64,000 bases of DNA from NCBI RefSeq assembly GCF_031846565.1, contig NZ_JAVRHL010000003.1, forward strand, positions 248,001-312,000, read 5' to 3'. The notes beneath the pieces are model-generated. The model made no database searches and was not told where the DNA came from. It saw nothing but the letters and a program-made list of their open reading frames with translations. This stretch comes from Tropicimonas_B omnivorans. GTDB taxonomy: Bacteria > Pseudomonadota > Alphaproteobacteria > Rhodobacterales > Rhodobacteraceae. Positions 53,725 through 63,457 of this stretch are shown here, piece by piece (position 1 is the stretch's first letter; each line of letters opens with the position of its first letter). A program made the translations under genes and the position numbers.

Positions 53725-55320
53725 ATGAAAGAAGCTTTCGGAATTGTTGATCTGTTCTCGGGCCCCGGCGGCCTTGGCGAGGGATTCTGTGCCTGTCCGG
53801 GCGCTAAAGATGCGTTCGAGATTGATGTCTCCGTGGAGAAGGACCCCGTGGCGCATGGAACGCTCAGATTGCGGGCTTTTTTGCGACGCTTTGGATCTCA
53901 CTTACCGCCCGAATACATCGACTTCATAAATCGCGGCGGCCCCGAGCCGGATTGGTCGGCACTTTACCCGCGCGAATGGGCTCACGCTGAGCGGGAAGCT
54001 CTGAACTTGACATTGGGCGAGCCGGAAACCGCATCCATCTTGGATGAACGCATTGCCGAAATTCGGCGACGGCGCGGCGATCGCATCGTCCTGATAGGCG
54101 GCCCGCCCTGCCAAGCCTACTCGCTTGCCGGCAGGGGCCGGAAGCCAAGTGACCTCGGATACGTTGCGCACGACGAGAACCGCCATCTCCTCTATCAGGA
54201 ATACATCAACGTCCTGAAGAAGTTGCGTCCGGCCGCCTTCGTCATGGAAAACGTCAAGGGTATGCTTTCTTCAAGCATCGAGAAGCGCAAGGTCTTCGAT
54301 TTGGTCACCGAGGATCTGAGAACCGGTGGCGGTTCTGTGGAGTATGAATTGTTTCCGTTGACCGGCAGCACAGACCTTCATGAGCACGCACAGCCAAAGG
54401 ACTTCGTCGTCGCGGCGGAGGACCATGGCGTCCCTCAAGCGCGCCATCGCGTGATCATCGTGGGCCTGAGGCGCGACTTGCTTCCGGCGATGGATGAGTT
54501 CAAGCCGCCTCGGCTCGATGCAGTCGCAGATCGCAACACGGTTCGCGATGTTCTTTCGGCGATGCCCGTGCTCCGAAGTGGGATAAGTTCACGCGGTGGG
54601 CATGTCGACGATGTTGAAGATTGGAGGCGGACAGTCGCGCTCGGTGCCGCCAGGATCGCGGTGTTGCCGCATGACCTTGACGGCAAAGCAGCACTGAAAT
54701 TCGGGGAGGCTCTTCGCACCGTTGATAGGACCCGCAAGATCACCGTCGAGAAACGCAAGGATGCGGTCGGCGGCACGAGGTTGCCGGACAGCTGCCCCGA
54801 CGACCTCCGCGATTGGCTGGAGGACGATCGGTTGACCCGGCTATCGTTACACGAAACCCGCGGACACATGGTCGGCGATCTCGAGCGGTATCTCTTCGCC
54901 TCCTGCTGGGCGGCCGCGACCGGCTGTTCCCCCAAGGCGGCGGATTTTCCGGATAAGCTCGCCCCGAAGCACGACAATTGGAAGTCCGGCAAGTTCAACG
55001 ATCGCTTCCGGGTCCAGCCTTGGGATCTCCCGTCGTCTACCGTGACTTGCCACCTATCAAAGGATGGACACTACTTCATCCACCCCGACCCCACTCAGTG
55101 TCGCAGCATGACGGTGCGCGAGGCAGCGAGATTGCAGACCTTCCCGGACAATTATTTTTTCAGGGGCAACCGCACCCAGCAATATATCCAAGTCGGGAAT
55201 GCCGTTCCCCCGTTTCTGGCATCGAAAATTGCCGCTGCATTGCATCCAGTATTATCCCGGCTATTCGACGTCGCAACCCCGATCGTCGATAACGGGGAGA
55301 AGGCCGCGATAACGGCATGA
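53725..55320 (+). CDS. dcm: DNA (cytosine-5) methyltransferase
   Basis: 531-residue C5 methyltransferase. Motif I is DLFSGPGG at 9-16 (SAM binding). Motif IV is GGPPCQAYS with catalytic Cys129, motif VI ENVKGM at 175-180, and motif VIII QARHRVIIVG around 238-247. A target-recognition region spans about 250-430, and motifs IX-X (MTVREAARLQTFPDNY; QVGNAVPP) lie near the end. It is complete and apparently active. Recognition sequence is unknown. ATG 53725 is chosen; a GTG three codons earlier (53716) is possible. Its stop overlaps the next gene by four bases, starting a coupled five-gene operon. The symbol denotes the family only. Confidence 0.93.
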   Translation: MKEAFGIVDLFSGPGGLGEGFCACPGAKDAFEIDVSVEKDPVAHGTLRLRAFLRRFGSHLPPEYIDFINRGGPEPDWSALYPREWAHAEREALNLTLGEPETASILDERIAEIRRRRGDRIVLIGGPPCQAYSLAGRGRKPSDLGYVAHDENRHLLYQEYINVLKKLRPAAFVMENVKGMLSSSIEKRKVFDLVTEDLRTGGGSVEYELFPLTGSTDLHEHAQPKDFVVAAEDHGVPQARHRVIIVGLRRDLLPAMDEFKPPRLDAVADRNTVRDVLSAMPVLRSGISSRGGHVDDVEDWRRTVALGAARIAVLPHDLDGKAALKFGEALRTVDRTRKITVEKRKDAVGGTRLPDSCPDDLRDWLEDDRLTRLSLHETRGHMVGDLERYLFASCWAAATGCSPKAADFPDKLAPKHDNWKSGKFNDRFRVQPWDLPSSTVTCHLSKDGHYFIHPDPTQCRSMTVREAARLQTFPDNYFFRGNRTQQYIQVGNAVPPFLASKIAAALHPVLSRLFDVATPIVDNGEKAAITA

Positions 55321-56804
55321 CTGATCGGCTATGCGACGGAAAAAGCTTGTATCACGAAGTTCGGCCGAACGCCGGGGCGCTGATCGAAAGCCTCCGTGAC
55401 ATCGGCTACACGATGTCGAGCGCATTGGCCGACATCGTGGACAACTCGCTGACAGCTTGCGCAACGGAAATCTCGATCAGTGTTCGATCAGACCCCGATG
55501 ATGCTGCCATCGGCATCATCGACAACGGCGTCGGGATGTCACGGGCGGAACTGCTCGAAGCGATGCGCCCTGGGTCGCGCTCGCCGACGGAAGCGCGAAG
55601 CGCCAACGATCTGGGCAGGTTCGGCCTCGGGATGAAGACGGCGTCCTTCTCGCAATGTCGACGATTGACGGTGGTGACCCGCCGGGACGATGCCGTTTCC
55701 GTGGCAATCTGGGATTTGGACGTCGTGGTCGCTCGGAACGCGTGGGTTGTCGAAGCGCGCCAGTCGGCAGACGGCATTCGGTTCGCCGACCTGCTGAAGC
55801 ACGACGGCACGCTCGTCCTATGGGAAAAGCTCGACAGGGTCGGCTTGGAGCTGGGCAGCCAGAATTTCCTGAGGATCATGGACGAGGCGTCGAGGCATCT
55901 CGAGCTGGTGTTTCACCGCTTCATGAAATCGGAGAAGGGGCGGAAAGTGGTCTCCTTCGAAGTCAATGGACGGAAACTGGAAGCGGTCGATCCGTTCGCG
56001 GAATGGCATGACGCGACGATCAGGCAAGCGGAAGACCGCCGCGTGGTGGGTGGTGGCACAGTCACGATCCAGCCCTTCATCCTGCCGCACCGCAACAAGG
56101 TGGCTTCCGAGGCGGAATGGAAGAAGATGGGCCTCCGGGAAGGCCACATGAAGTCGCAAGGCTTCTATCTCTATCGGAACAAGCGTCTCATCCGGTATGC
56201 AACTTGGTTTCGGATGGCGCCCCAGCACAGATTGACGCAGCTCGCCCGTGTGCGGATCGACATCGGCAACGAGAGCGATGCGGCGTGGAAGATCGACGTG
56301 CTCAAGGCTTCCGCATCACCACCGCCCGCCCTACGAGATTATCTCAGGAGGCTGATCGAGGGTCTCGGCGGAAAGTCGAAGCGCGTCTATCGCAAGCGTG
56401 GTGCGAAACTAACGGACGAGAACCCCCTTCCGCTCTGGCAAAGAACGAAGGCCGACAACCGCATCAGCTACGCATTGAACGAAGATCACCCCTCGGTGGC
56501 GGCATTTGTAGCCACACTGACCGAAGAGCAAGAGAACGCTTTCGGCGAGGTATTGCGTCTGATTGCGGCGGGCTTGCCGGTCGAGGCGCTTTATCACGAC
56601 ATGGCTGAGAACTTCACCGACATCAGGCAAGAATGCCTCGATGAGACGGAGCTTCGAGCAAATGGTCGAAAATTGATCGATCAACTCAGAGAGATGGGAC
56701 ACGAAGACAGGGACATCGCGGCGATGATGAAGGTGGTTCCACCCTACGCCGGAAACGAGCAGGTAATAAGCGAGCTCTTGGTTCAGGAAAAGGCGGCACC
56801 ATGA
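55317..56804 (+). CDS. MORC/MutL-like GHKL ATPase of a restriction-type system
   Basis: 495-residue protein with an N-terminal GHKL ATPase. N-box SALADIVDNSLTACA at 35-49, with Asn43; DNGVGM at 69-74; and the lid GRFGLGMKTASFS at 100-112. At the position of the usual catalytic glutamate (MutL KELVEN) there is Asp39. The remainder (to residue 495) contains a transducer-like S5 region and a helical C-terminus, with no recognisable DNA-binding motif. GHKL proteins of this type accompany methyltransferases, Z1 proteins and nucleases in MutL/MORC-associated restriction-modification neighbourhoods and are proposed to act as ATP-driven clamps. It overlaps both neighbours by four bases. Confidence 0.88.
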   Translation: MTDRLCDGKSLYHEVRPNAGALIESLRDIGYTMSSALADIVDNSLTACATEISISVRSDPDDAAIGIIDNGVGMSRAELLEAMRPGSRSPTEARSANDLGRFGLGMKTASFSQCRRLTVVTRRDDAVSVAIWDLDVVVARNAWVVEARQSADGIRFADLLKHDGTLVLWEKLDRVGLELGSQNFLRIMDEASRHLELVFHRFMKSEKGRKVVSFEVNGRKLEAVDPFAEWHDATIRQAEDRRVVGGGTVTIQPFILPHRNKVASEAEWKKMGLREGHMKSQGFYLYRNKRLIRYATWFRMAPQHRLTQLARVRIDIGNESDAAWKIDVLKASASPPPALRDYLRRLIEGLGGKSKRVYRKRGAKLTDENPLPLWQRTKADNRISYALNEDHPSVAAFVATLTEEQENAFGEVLRLIAAGLPVEALYHDMAENFTDIRQECLDETELRANGRKLIDQLREMGHEDRDIAAMMKVVPPYAGNEQVISELLVQEKAAP

Positions 56805-59509
56805 ACATCCTCACGTTGGACAACATCCGCGGCCTGATCCGTGACTTCATGATCGAGACACATAGGACCGAGGAAGAGCTGAGGACCGAAATTGAGAAAT
56901 ACGCACCACTTGCGCGCGCGGAGGTGACACGCGAACAACTCGACGAACTCTACGACGAAATGCGCATCCGCCACGGCGTCCTGATCGAGACCGGAGCCGC
57001 ACTTGTTGCGCCCGGTTTCACGCCTTGGTTCGATAAGAGGCGTCGAGAGAAAACCGACTGGTTCTACTGGGGGCGGTATCGAATTCAGCTCGCCAATTCC
57101 GGTTTTCCGGGGCCCGTGTTGGAGGCGATGAACGAGAAAACCAACCGGATCATTGAACTTTGCGGTGATCCGCAAGCGGACGCTCCGTTCGATCGCCGCG
57201 GCATGGTGATGGGAGATGTCCAAGCGGGCAAAACGGGCAACTACACCGCGCTCGTAAGCAAGGCGGCCGATGTCGGCTACAAGGTCATCATTATCATCGC
57301 CGGCATCCATGAGAATCTGCGGAGCCAGACCCAGACACGTATCGACGAAGGGTTGATCGGACGGAACAGTGACGTCTCGCGCTTGGAAAACGTGCGGGAC
57401 GACGGCCGAGTGGGCGTTGGTCTAATCGATCCATCACGTGAACCGAGCGCCATGACCACCCGTCGGGCCGATTTCCGAAAGGGGCAGGCAGATCAGCGAA
57501 TTCCGCTCGTGAACATGGAGAAGGAGCCGATCGTCTTCGTCATCAAGAAGAACGCGAGCGTCCTAAAGAACTTCCTCACATGGCTGAAAGCCTTCAACCT
57601 CACTCGTGGCGGCGGGACGATCGATCAGCCGATGATCCTGATCGACGACGAGGCCGACAATGCCTCGATCAACGTGGCAAAGGGGCCGGAGGCCGTTTCT
57701 CGGATCAACGGTCAAATTCGCGCACTGCTGAATCTCTTCAGCAAGAGCTCCTACGTCGCATTTACGGCCACGCCCTTCGCCAACATCTTCATCGACCCAG
57801 ATCTCCAGCACGAGGAGGCAGGGCGTGACCTCTTCCCGGAACACTTTCTGATCGCGCTGGATCGACCCGGAAACTATTACGGCGCGGAGAAGGTCTTTCT
57901 GGGCGAACCCGATGAGGAAGCCGAGCGTCCCACGCGCGACATCGAGGACAACGAGCCCCACTTGCCGTTGAAGATGCCGAAGGGCCAGCAGGTCCGCGAT
58001 CTTCCGGAATCCCTGATGACGGCAATTCGGACATTTATCGTCTCCGGAGCGATCCGTCATCTCCGCGGGCAACGAGACAAGCATCATTCCATGCTGGTTA
58101 ACGTCTCGCACCTCACTTCGGTCCAGACCGATGTGGCGAACCTCATCAGGCACCGCATCAACGAGATCATTCGCCCGGCGCTGAACCTGCACTGTGCGCT
58201 TCCCCCTGACGAGGCTGAAGCCAACGAAGAAGTGGCCGAGATGAGACAGGTCTTCGACGACGAGTATGTCGACACTGAAGTAGATTGGGAGGAGGTATTG
58301 CCGCTCCTCAATCAGGTGGCCGGACGAGCCGCTGTCTACGAGGTGAACAGCAAGTCGGGTGAGAAGCTCGAGTATCCGGAAATCAAGGACCCCGAAAATG
58401 ACCAGGTCACGGCGATCGCGGTCGGCGGATATTCCCTGTCTCGAGGACTGACACTCGAGGGGCTGACAATCAGCTACTTCCTAAGAAATTCAAAGGCTTA
58501 CGATACACTTCTTCAGATGGCCCGCTGGTTCGGTTATCGCCCGGGTTATGAAGATCTCTGCCGGGTATGGATCAAGGACGAAGCCCGTCTCTGGTATGCC
58601 CATATTGCCGAGGCATCCGAGGAACTGAGGCAGGATTTGCGCTACATGGCCGCGTCCGGAGCGAGCCCGCGCGATTTCGGCCTACGGGTTCAGCGCCATC
58701 CGTCGGCCCTCGAGGTGACGGCACGCAACAAGGCTGGAAGCGGGCAGGAAGTGATCGTCGATGTCAGCCTGTCGCGCAGCCGCATCGAAACAACGGTCAT
58801 TCACGACAACGGTCCGGGCGATGAAGCCGAGGAAAACCGGCAAGCGGCGATCCGGCTCCACGACCGGCTTTCAGACAAGTCCTTCAAGATGGACGGCGAA
58901 AGCAAGCTCTTCTCCGCCGTCTCTTCCGATATCGTCAAGGAGTTTCTCCAAGACTTTCGAAACCACCAAGATGCAGAGCGGACGCAGACTGAACCGGTGA
59001 TCCGATACATCGAGGAGCGCGAGGACGAGAACCTCGATGAATGGGACGTCGCGTTTGTCGGTAGTGAAAAGACCGATGCTGCAACTTTTGATGGCTTCGG
59101 ATTCCGCATGAGCATCCAGACCCGGACGCCAGCCGCACGCGAGGATGGCAAGGTAATCGCAACCAGCCGCCGGTTCTCATCGCGCGGGGTCGTCCGGTTC
59201 GGCATGACCGATGATGCCCTTGCGGAGGTGCGAACGGAAGCCGCAGCTGAAGGCACGAAGAACATTGCGGACAGCGCATACTTGGCGAAGCGGTGCCGTC
59301 CGATATTGGCGGTGCATGTTATTGCGCTTCTGGATCGGGAGACGAGAAAATTGACTAAAGAGCCTCCAGTCACCGCGTGGACCATCGGGTTCCCGACATC
59401 AGAGAAAAAGGGAAAGACGGTGAGTTATCAGGTGAACACGATCTGGTGGCAGCAGAACCGTGGCGAGATCGACGAGGAAGTGGGAGAGGCTCTTGACCGG
59501 GAAGAGTGA
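56801..59509 (+). CDS. Z1-domain SF2-type ATPase
   Basis: 902-residue protein. The helicase-like core has a Walker A variant GDVQAGKTGN at 138-147 (Lys144), Walker B LIDDEADNAS near 280-289, motif III-like FTATPFANIF at 321-330, a GYSLSRGLTLEGL segment at 543-555 and the arginine-rich motif QMARWFGYRPGYEDL at 572-586. The Z1 domain follows the helicase core. These proteins lack a known unwinding assay that I can cite but are thought to translocate on or remodel DNA for associated nucleases. It is the largest subunit of the operon. Its start overlaps the GHKL stop as ATGA and its 3' end overlaps the DUF4420 gene. Confidence 0.9.
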   Translation: MNILTLDNIRGLIRDFMIETHRTEEELRTEIEKYAPLARAEVTREQLDELYDEMRIRHGVLIETGAALVAPGFTPWFDKRRREKTDWFYWGRYRIQLANSGFPGPVLEAMNEKTNRIIELCGDPQADAPFDRRGMVMGDVQAGKTGNYTALVSKAADVGYKVIIIIAGIHENLRSQTQTRIDEGLIGRNSDVSRLENVRDDGRVGVGLIDPSREPSAMTTRRADFRKGQADQRIPLVNMEKEPIVFVIKKNASVLKNFLTWLKAFNLTRGGGTIDQPMILIDDEADNASINVAKGPEAVSRINGQIRALLNLFSKSSYVAFTATPFANIFIDPDLQHEEAGRDLFPEHFLIALDRPGNYYGAEKVFLGEPDEEAERPTRDIEDNEPHLPLKMPKGQQVRDLPESLMTAIRTFIVSGAIRHLRGQRDKHHSMLVNVSHLTSVQTDVANLIRHRINEIIRPALNLHCALPPDEAEANEEVAEMRQVFDDEYVDTEVDWEEVLPLLNQVAGRAAVYEVNSKSGEKLEYPEIKDPENDQVTAIAVGGYSLSRGLTLEGLTISYFLRNSKAYDTLLQMARWFGYRPGYEDLCRVWIKDEARLWYAHIAEASEELRQDLRYMAASGASPRDFGLRVQRHPSALEVTARNKAGSGQEVIVDVSLSRSRIETTVIHDNGPGDEAEENRQAAIRLHDRLSDKSFKMDGESKLFSAVSSDIVKEFLQDFRNHQDAERTQTEPVIRYIEEREDENLDEWDVAFVGSEKTDAATFDGFGFRMSIQTRTPAAREDGKVIATSRRFSSRGVVRFGMTDDALAEVRTEAAAEGTKNIADSAYLAKRCRPILAVHVIALLDRETRKLTKEPPVTAWTIGFPTSEKKGKTVSYQVNTIWWQQNRGEIDEEVGEALDREE

Positions 59510-60491
59510 CGACCCTTGGTCGAATATCATGCCATCGCCGTCCGGCCCGCGCTTGAGTGGGCGACTGGTCGCGGAAAGCAGGCCTTGGGAGATCTTTCGC
59601 GCGCTCGACCATCTCGGGCGACGCATTCTGTTTCTTGTGCATAATCGTGCCTCTACCTCTGGGGTGACCCTCCCCAAGATCGCTGGTCTCGACGTCGAAG
59701 CGCGGGTGAGAAGTGAAGACGACAAGGGAATCCTGTCAGTCACGTTAGAAAATGCCGATAACGCAGACATCTTCACGCGCTTCACGGATGACATCATCGA
59801 AACGGTTGCAGCTGCGGGCGACGAAGTGACGGCCGTCCAGTCTTTCGTTGGGCGAACTTGGAAATGGCACGATCTCCTGAAAGGGGGCCGGAAGCCGACA
59901 CTGAGTCGAGAGGTGCAGTTGGGGCTGATTGGCGAGCTATGGACGCTCTTGAATATCATCGCGCCCTCGAGGGGACTCGACACGGCAGTCATGGGGTGGC
60001 GGGGCTCCCAGCGTGCGCCGAAGGATTTTGAGCTCTCCGATCTGTGCATCGAATGCAAGGCGCGTGGCGCAGCTTCCCGAAACAAAGTCCGGATCACATC
60101 TGAACATCAACTTGACGATGTGTCCGGCCACCGGGTGATCCTTCTCGTTCATACCTTTGCATCTTCAAGCAAAGAGGATGTCGGCACCCTCGACCTCCAC
60201 GAGATCGTTATGCAGGTCCGCTCCGCGATTACTTCAAACGCACCGCAAGCCTCAAATGCGTTTGAAGCGGCGCTCGAAGATGCCGGCCACGACGACACCC
60301 ACGAATACGAAGTGCTCGTGCTGCACAGGGCATTCGACGCCTATCATGTCCGAGACGGCTTCCCCAGAATAGTTCCTGGCGCCTTCCCCGATGGCCCGGT
60401 CGAGGTGGCGTATGACCTCCCTCTCGCTGACCTTAGTGCATTTCACATGAGCGAACGCGACTTCAATGACCGGCTTGCAGGCAAGGACTGA
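59493..60491 (+). CDS. PD-(D/E)XK-type nuclease (DUF4420)
   Basis: 332-residue protein. Around residues 143-190: GLIGELWTLL (Glu148), then GWRGSQRAPKDFELSDLCIE with the acidic residues Asp178 and Glu180, then ECKA (Glu187-x-Lys189). This is the PD-(D/E)XK core of the DUF4420 family. The start is uncertain: TTG 59493 follows GGGAGAGG and gives the family-like N-terminus TGKSDDPWSN; GTG 59460 would overlap Z1 by 50 bases. It is probably the cutting subunit, directed by the ATPases beside it. It overlaps the Z1 gene by 17 bases and ends two bases before the AIPR gene. Confidence 0.88.
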   Translation: MTGKSDDPWSNIMPSPSGPRLSGRLVAESRPWEIFRALDHLGRRILFLVHNRASTSGVTLPKIAGLDVEARVRSEDDKGILSVTLENADNADIFTRFTDDIIETVAAAGDEVTAVQSFVGRTWKWHDLLKGGRKPTLSREVQLGLIGELWTLLNIIAPSRGLDTAVMGWRGSQRAPKDFELSDLCIECKARGAASRNKVRITSEHQLDDVSGHRVILLVHTFASSSKEDVGTLDLHEIVMQVRSAITSNAPQASNAFEAALEDAGHDDTHEYEVLVLHRAFDAYHVRDGFPRIVPGAFPDGPVEVAYDLPLADLSAFHMSERDFNDRLAGKD

Positions 60492-60493
60492 CC

Positions 60494-62569
60494 ATGGGCG
60501 AAGACGATCAGTATGCAGACATGCTCCGGGAAGACGTCCGGCTGCTTTCCGAAGCGAATGGCACCTCGATGGAAGAAGCGTTCTTTGCCCGCGTCACAGA
60601 CACGATTACCGGTTCCGGGGAGATCGACGCCTTGGAGTATTTTCACCATCGGGGAACACAGCAATCCGGTATTAGAGTGGACGGCTGGGGCGGTGATCCA
60701 CGGAGATCCAAGCAGCTGACACTTCTCGTCATTGACCACGCTGACGATCCTGACGCGCCGACACTGACCGGCACCGAGTTGAACAGCCAGTTCAAACGCC
60801 CCTTGCGGTTTCTGAAGTCGGCGCTTGACGAGGATTGGCGAAACAGGCTCGAGGAAACGGCGCCAGGTTTCGAATTGGCCGACATGATCGCCGCGCGATG
60901 GTCATCGGTGAAGAAGATCCGCCTGCTTCTGCTCACCGATCGCAAGCTCAGCAGCCGTGTCGATGGACGCGATATGACCGAGTTCATGGAACGTCCGGTC
61001 AGCTACAGCGTGTGGGATGTCACCCGTCTCGAGCGGATCGAGAGTTCCGCGATGGGTCGGGAGGATATCATCGTCGATCTTGATCAGCATGGAGGGGCGA
61101 TACCCGTTCTTCCCGCCCACATGCTGGATTCACCTTACGAAGCATATCTTGCTGCTCTCCCGGGACCGGTCCTCGCGTCGATCTACGACCGATGGGAGGC
61201 ACGCCTCTTGGAGCAGAACGTGCGGGTTTTTCTCCAGGCAAGGGGTAATGTGAACAAGGGAATCCGGAAGACCATCGAAGAAGACCCGTCGATGTTCTTT
61301 GCCTACAACAACGGGATCACCGCCACGGCCGAGGCGGTCGAGATCGAGGAGCGGGACGGCATCCACATGATGACGCGTCTGACGAACCTCCAGATCGTGA
61401 ACGGAGGGCAGACCAGTGCTTCCATTCACGCCGCGCTGCGAAGCGGGACGGACCTATCGAAAACTTTCGTCCAAATGAAGCTCTCGATCGTCGATGCGAC
61501 GAAGGCCGAAAAAATCGTCCCGGATATTTCTCGGTATGCGAACAGCCAGAACAGGATCGCGGCCGCTGACTTCTTCTCGAACCATCCCTTCCACGTTCGG
61601 ATGGAGGAAATTTCGCGCAGGCTCTACGCGCCGGCGAAGGAGGGGAATTTCACACAGAGCCGGTGGTTCTATGAGCGCGCTCGCGGCCAGTTCGCGGATC
61701 GGCGCTCCCGCCTGACTTCGGCACAGCGGCGAAAATTCGACCTTGAGCATCCACGGGCGCAACTCTTCACCAAGACCGACCTCGCCAAGGCGGAGATGAC
61801 ATGGCGCCAGCGCCCTGATTTGGTAAGTCTCGGAGCACAGAAAAACTTCGCTCATTTTGCCCACACCATTGGCAAAGAATGGGAAAAACGAGATGAGACA
61901 TTTTCCGAGGAGTGGTTTAGAGACGCTATCTCGAAGCTGATAGTCTTCCGAAAGACGGAACGCATTGCCTCGGACGCGACTGGTTCGTGGTATACAGGCG
62001 GCTTACGCGCGAACACGGTCTGCTATGCGATCGCCAAGCTGGTCCACGATGTCGCCGAGCAAGGGCAAGCTCTTGACCTCTACTTGATCTGGAACAGTCA
62101 GAGCTTGCCTGAACCGCTGATAGATGTCCTCGACCAATACGGCGAAGCCATGCATGCGCACCTTCTTTCCCCGCCAACCGGCGGAAGCAACCCGACGGAA
62201 TGGGCAAAGAAGAAGGCATGCGTCGAGGCGGCGATGAAGACCGAACTGGAGTTCCGCAGTGATCTCTCGGACATGCTTATCGGCACCGCCGAACGTCGCC
62301 ACCGAACGGCAGAGGGTCGTCGCGATCAACGCGTGGTGAGCGGCATCCAAGCCCAAGCCGCCGTCGCCGAGATTGGATCGGCCGAGTGGGTCTGCCTTAG
62401 GAACTGGGTCCGAAGCTCAGGGATGCGGCTCACGCACTCTGAAGACGGCATACTCGAGGCGGCCACTCGTCTCCGGCTACGTCCCCTCTCTGAAGCCCAA
62501 TCGATGAAGGCGATGTCAGTAATGGAACGCGCGCGGAATCAAGGATACCGTTCGACTGATGCAGAGTAA
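60494..62569 (+). CDS. AIPR-family (abortive infection phage resistance) protein
   Basis: 691-residue protein with the AIPR core: NVRVFLQARGNVNKGIRKTI at 242-261, FFAYNNGITATAEAVEI at 268-284, LTNLQIVNGGQTSASIHAAL at 296-315, then SRYANSQNRIAAADFFSNHP near 350-370. AIPR proteins were first linked to abortive phage infection in lactococci and recur with Z1, GHKL and DUF4420 genes. Biochemical role is unclear. It starts two bases after the nuclease gene and is the last gene of the operon. A convergent HNH gene ends 33 bases downstream. Confidence 0.9.
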   Translation: MGEDDQYADMLREDVRLLSEANGTSMEEAFFARVTDTITGSGEIDALEYFHHRGTQQSGIRVDGWGGDPRRSKQLTLLVIDHADDPDAPTLTGTELNSQFKRPLRFLKSALDEDWRNRLEETAPGFELADMIAARWSSVKKIRLLLLTDRKLSSRVDGRDMTEFMERPVSYSVWDVTRLERIESSAMGREDIIVDLDQHGGAIPVLPAHMLDSPYEAYLAALPGPVLASIYDRWEARLLEQNVRVFLQARGNVNKGIRKTIEEDPSMFFAYNNGITATAEAVEIEERDGIHMMTRLTNLQIVNGGQTSASIHAALRSGTDLSKTFVQMKLSIVDATKAEKIVPDISRYANSQNRIAAADFFSNHPFHVRMEEISRRLYAPAKEGNFTQSRWFYERARGQFADRRSRLTSAQRRKFDLEHPRAQLFTKTDLAKAEMTWRQRPDLVSLGAQKNFAHFAHTIGKEWEKRDETFSEEWFRDAISKLIVFRKTERIASDATGSWYTGGLRANTVCYAIAKLVHDVAEQGQALDLYLIWNSQSLPEPLIDVLDQYGEAMHAHLLSPPTGGSNPTEWAKKKACVEAAMKTELEFRSDLSDMLIGTAERRHRTAEGRRDQRVVSGIQAQAAVAEIGSAEWVCLRNWVRSSGMRLTHSEDGILEAATRLRLRPLSEAQSMKAMSVMERARNQGYRSTDAE

Positions 62570-62602
62570 TTCCAGTGGTTGCTACCTCGTAGGTTTATGG
62601 TG

Positions 62603-63457
62603 CTAATCTAATTCGTCATCTTCGAAGCCGCCGTCAAGAAACCACTCATTTTCGCACGAAGCTTTGAAAAATGCTGTGCGCCATGAATTTCGCCTGTCGA
62701 ATAGTGACGAATCATATTCACCTTCGAGGTGGCGTCGCACAGTATCTGCGCCTCCGGCGGCATAGAGCCGACGCAAGGTTAAACGGATTGAGCTGAGCAA
62801 ATCATTGGCTTCTATAGAGTAAAGGGCGTCGAGGCCAAGGTTCTCAATTTGATATTTCAGACGGATTAAGCTTATTGCGTCAATGCCGGATTCTTCATCA
62901 ACGGAATACAAGAATACCGCGGAGGGGCCTTCAAGTATGTCGGCCTTCAGCCACGCTACATCATCCACATTCTCGAAATACGGGTGAAGCGGTAGATCCT
63001 CGATTTTGTCAGCATCTCCTGATAGCTTGTCTGTATTGCAATCCGAACAAGACGGGACCAAGTTCTGGGGGGTCACGGAGAACGTGGGATACTTAGATTT
63101 GGGGAGAAAGTGATCCAATTGCCTTACCCGGCGATGTCCGCAGTACGGGCAGAGACCGTTTGGCGCCAGCGCCATTATTGCGTCATAGATGTGCCGCCCA
63201 GCATTAACTCTACGTAGCCCGCTTTCATATAGTCTAATCATCTCAGGCTTGGTTATCTCGCCCGGGGCTTCATCATGCGCACCAATCTCGTAGAGTAGTT
63301 GCTGCACTCCCTTCTCGCGATAATCATCAGCAGTTTCCAGAATGTCGGTGCGAGCAGCGCCAAGCCGATCACGAATGTTATCTATGTTGCGCAATCGCGA
63401 CCGTGCAGCATCAAAAGCTTGGGCAGCGGTGTGGCCGGGTGACTGTAGTGGCCACAT
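62603..63457 (-). CDS. HNH endonuclease, Septu PtuB-like
   Basis: 284-residue protein. The HNH/zinc-ribbon core is CPYCGHRRVRQLDHFLPKSK followed by YPTFSVTPQNLVPSCSDCNTDK: zinc cysteines at 103, 106, 137 and 140, catalytic Asp115-His116 and Asn132. N- and C-terminal parts are helical. The start ATG overlaps the upstream ATPase stop as TAATG, so the two are a unit; an ABC/AAA ATPase plus small HNH protein in this order is the layout of Septu (PtuA-PtuB) defence systems. Codon use is clearly AT-richer than in the core chromosome. Related ATPase-HNH pairs also occur in some retron systems, but no reverse transcriptase is visible. Confidence 0.82.
   Translation of the reverse strand: MWPLQSPGHTAAQAFDAARSRLRNIDNIRDRLGAARTDILETADDYREKGVQQLLYEIGAHDEAPGEITKPEMIRLYESGLRRVNAGRHIYDAIMALAPNGLCPYCGHRRVRQLDHFLPKSKYPTFSVTPQNLVPSCSDCNTDKLSGDADKIEDLPLHPYFENVDDVAWLKADILEGPSAVFLYSVDEESGIDAISLIRLKYQIENLGLDALYSIEANDLLSSIRLTLRRLYAAGGADTVRRHLEGEYDSSLFDRRNSWRTAFFKASCENEWFLDGGFEDDELD

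Noticed and set aside
53213..62569. DISARM, BREX or Dnd system
   Set aside because: No DrmA/B, PglX/Z, BrxL or DndBCDE-like proteins are present; the GHKL-Z1-DUF4420-AIPR set is distinct.
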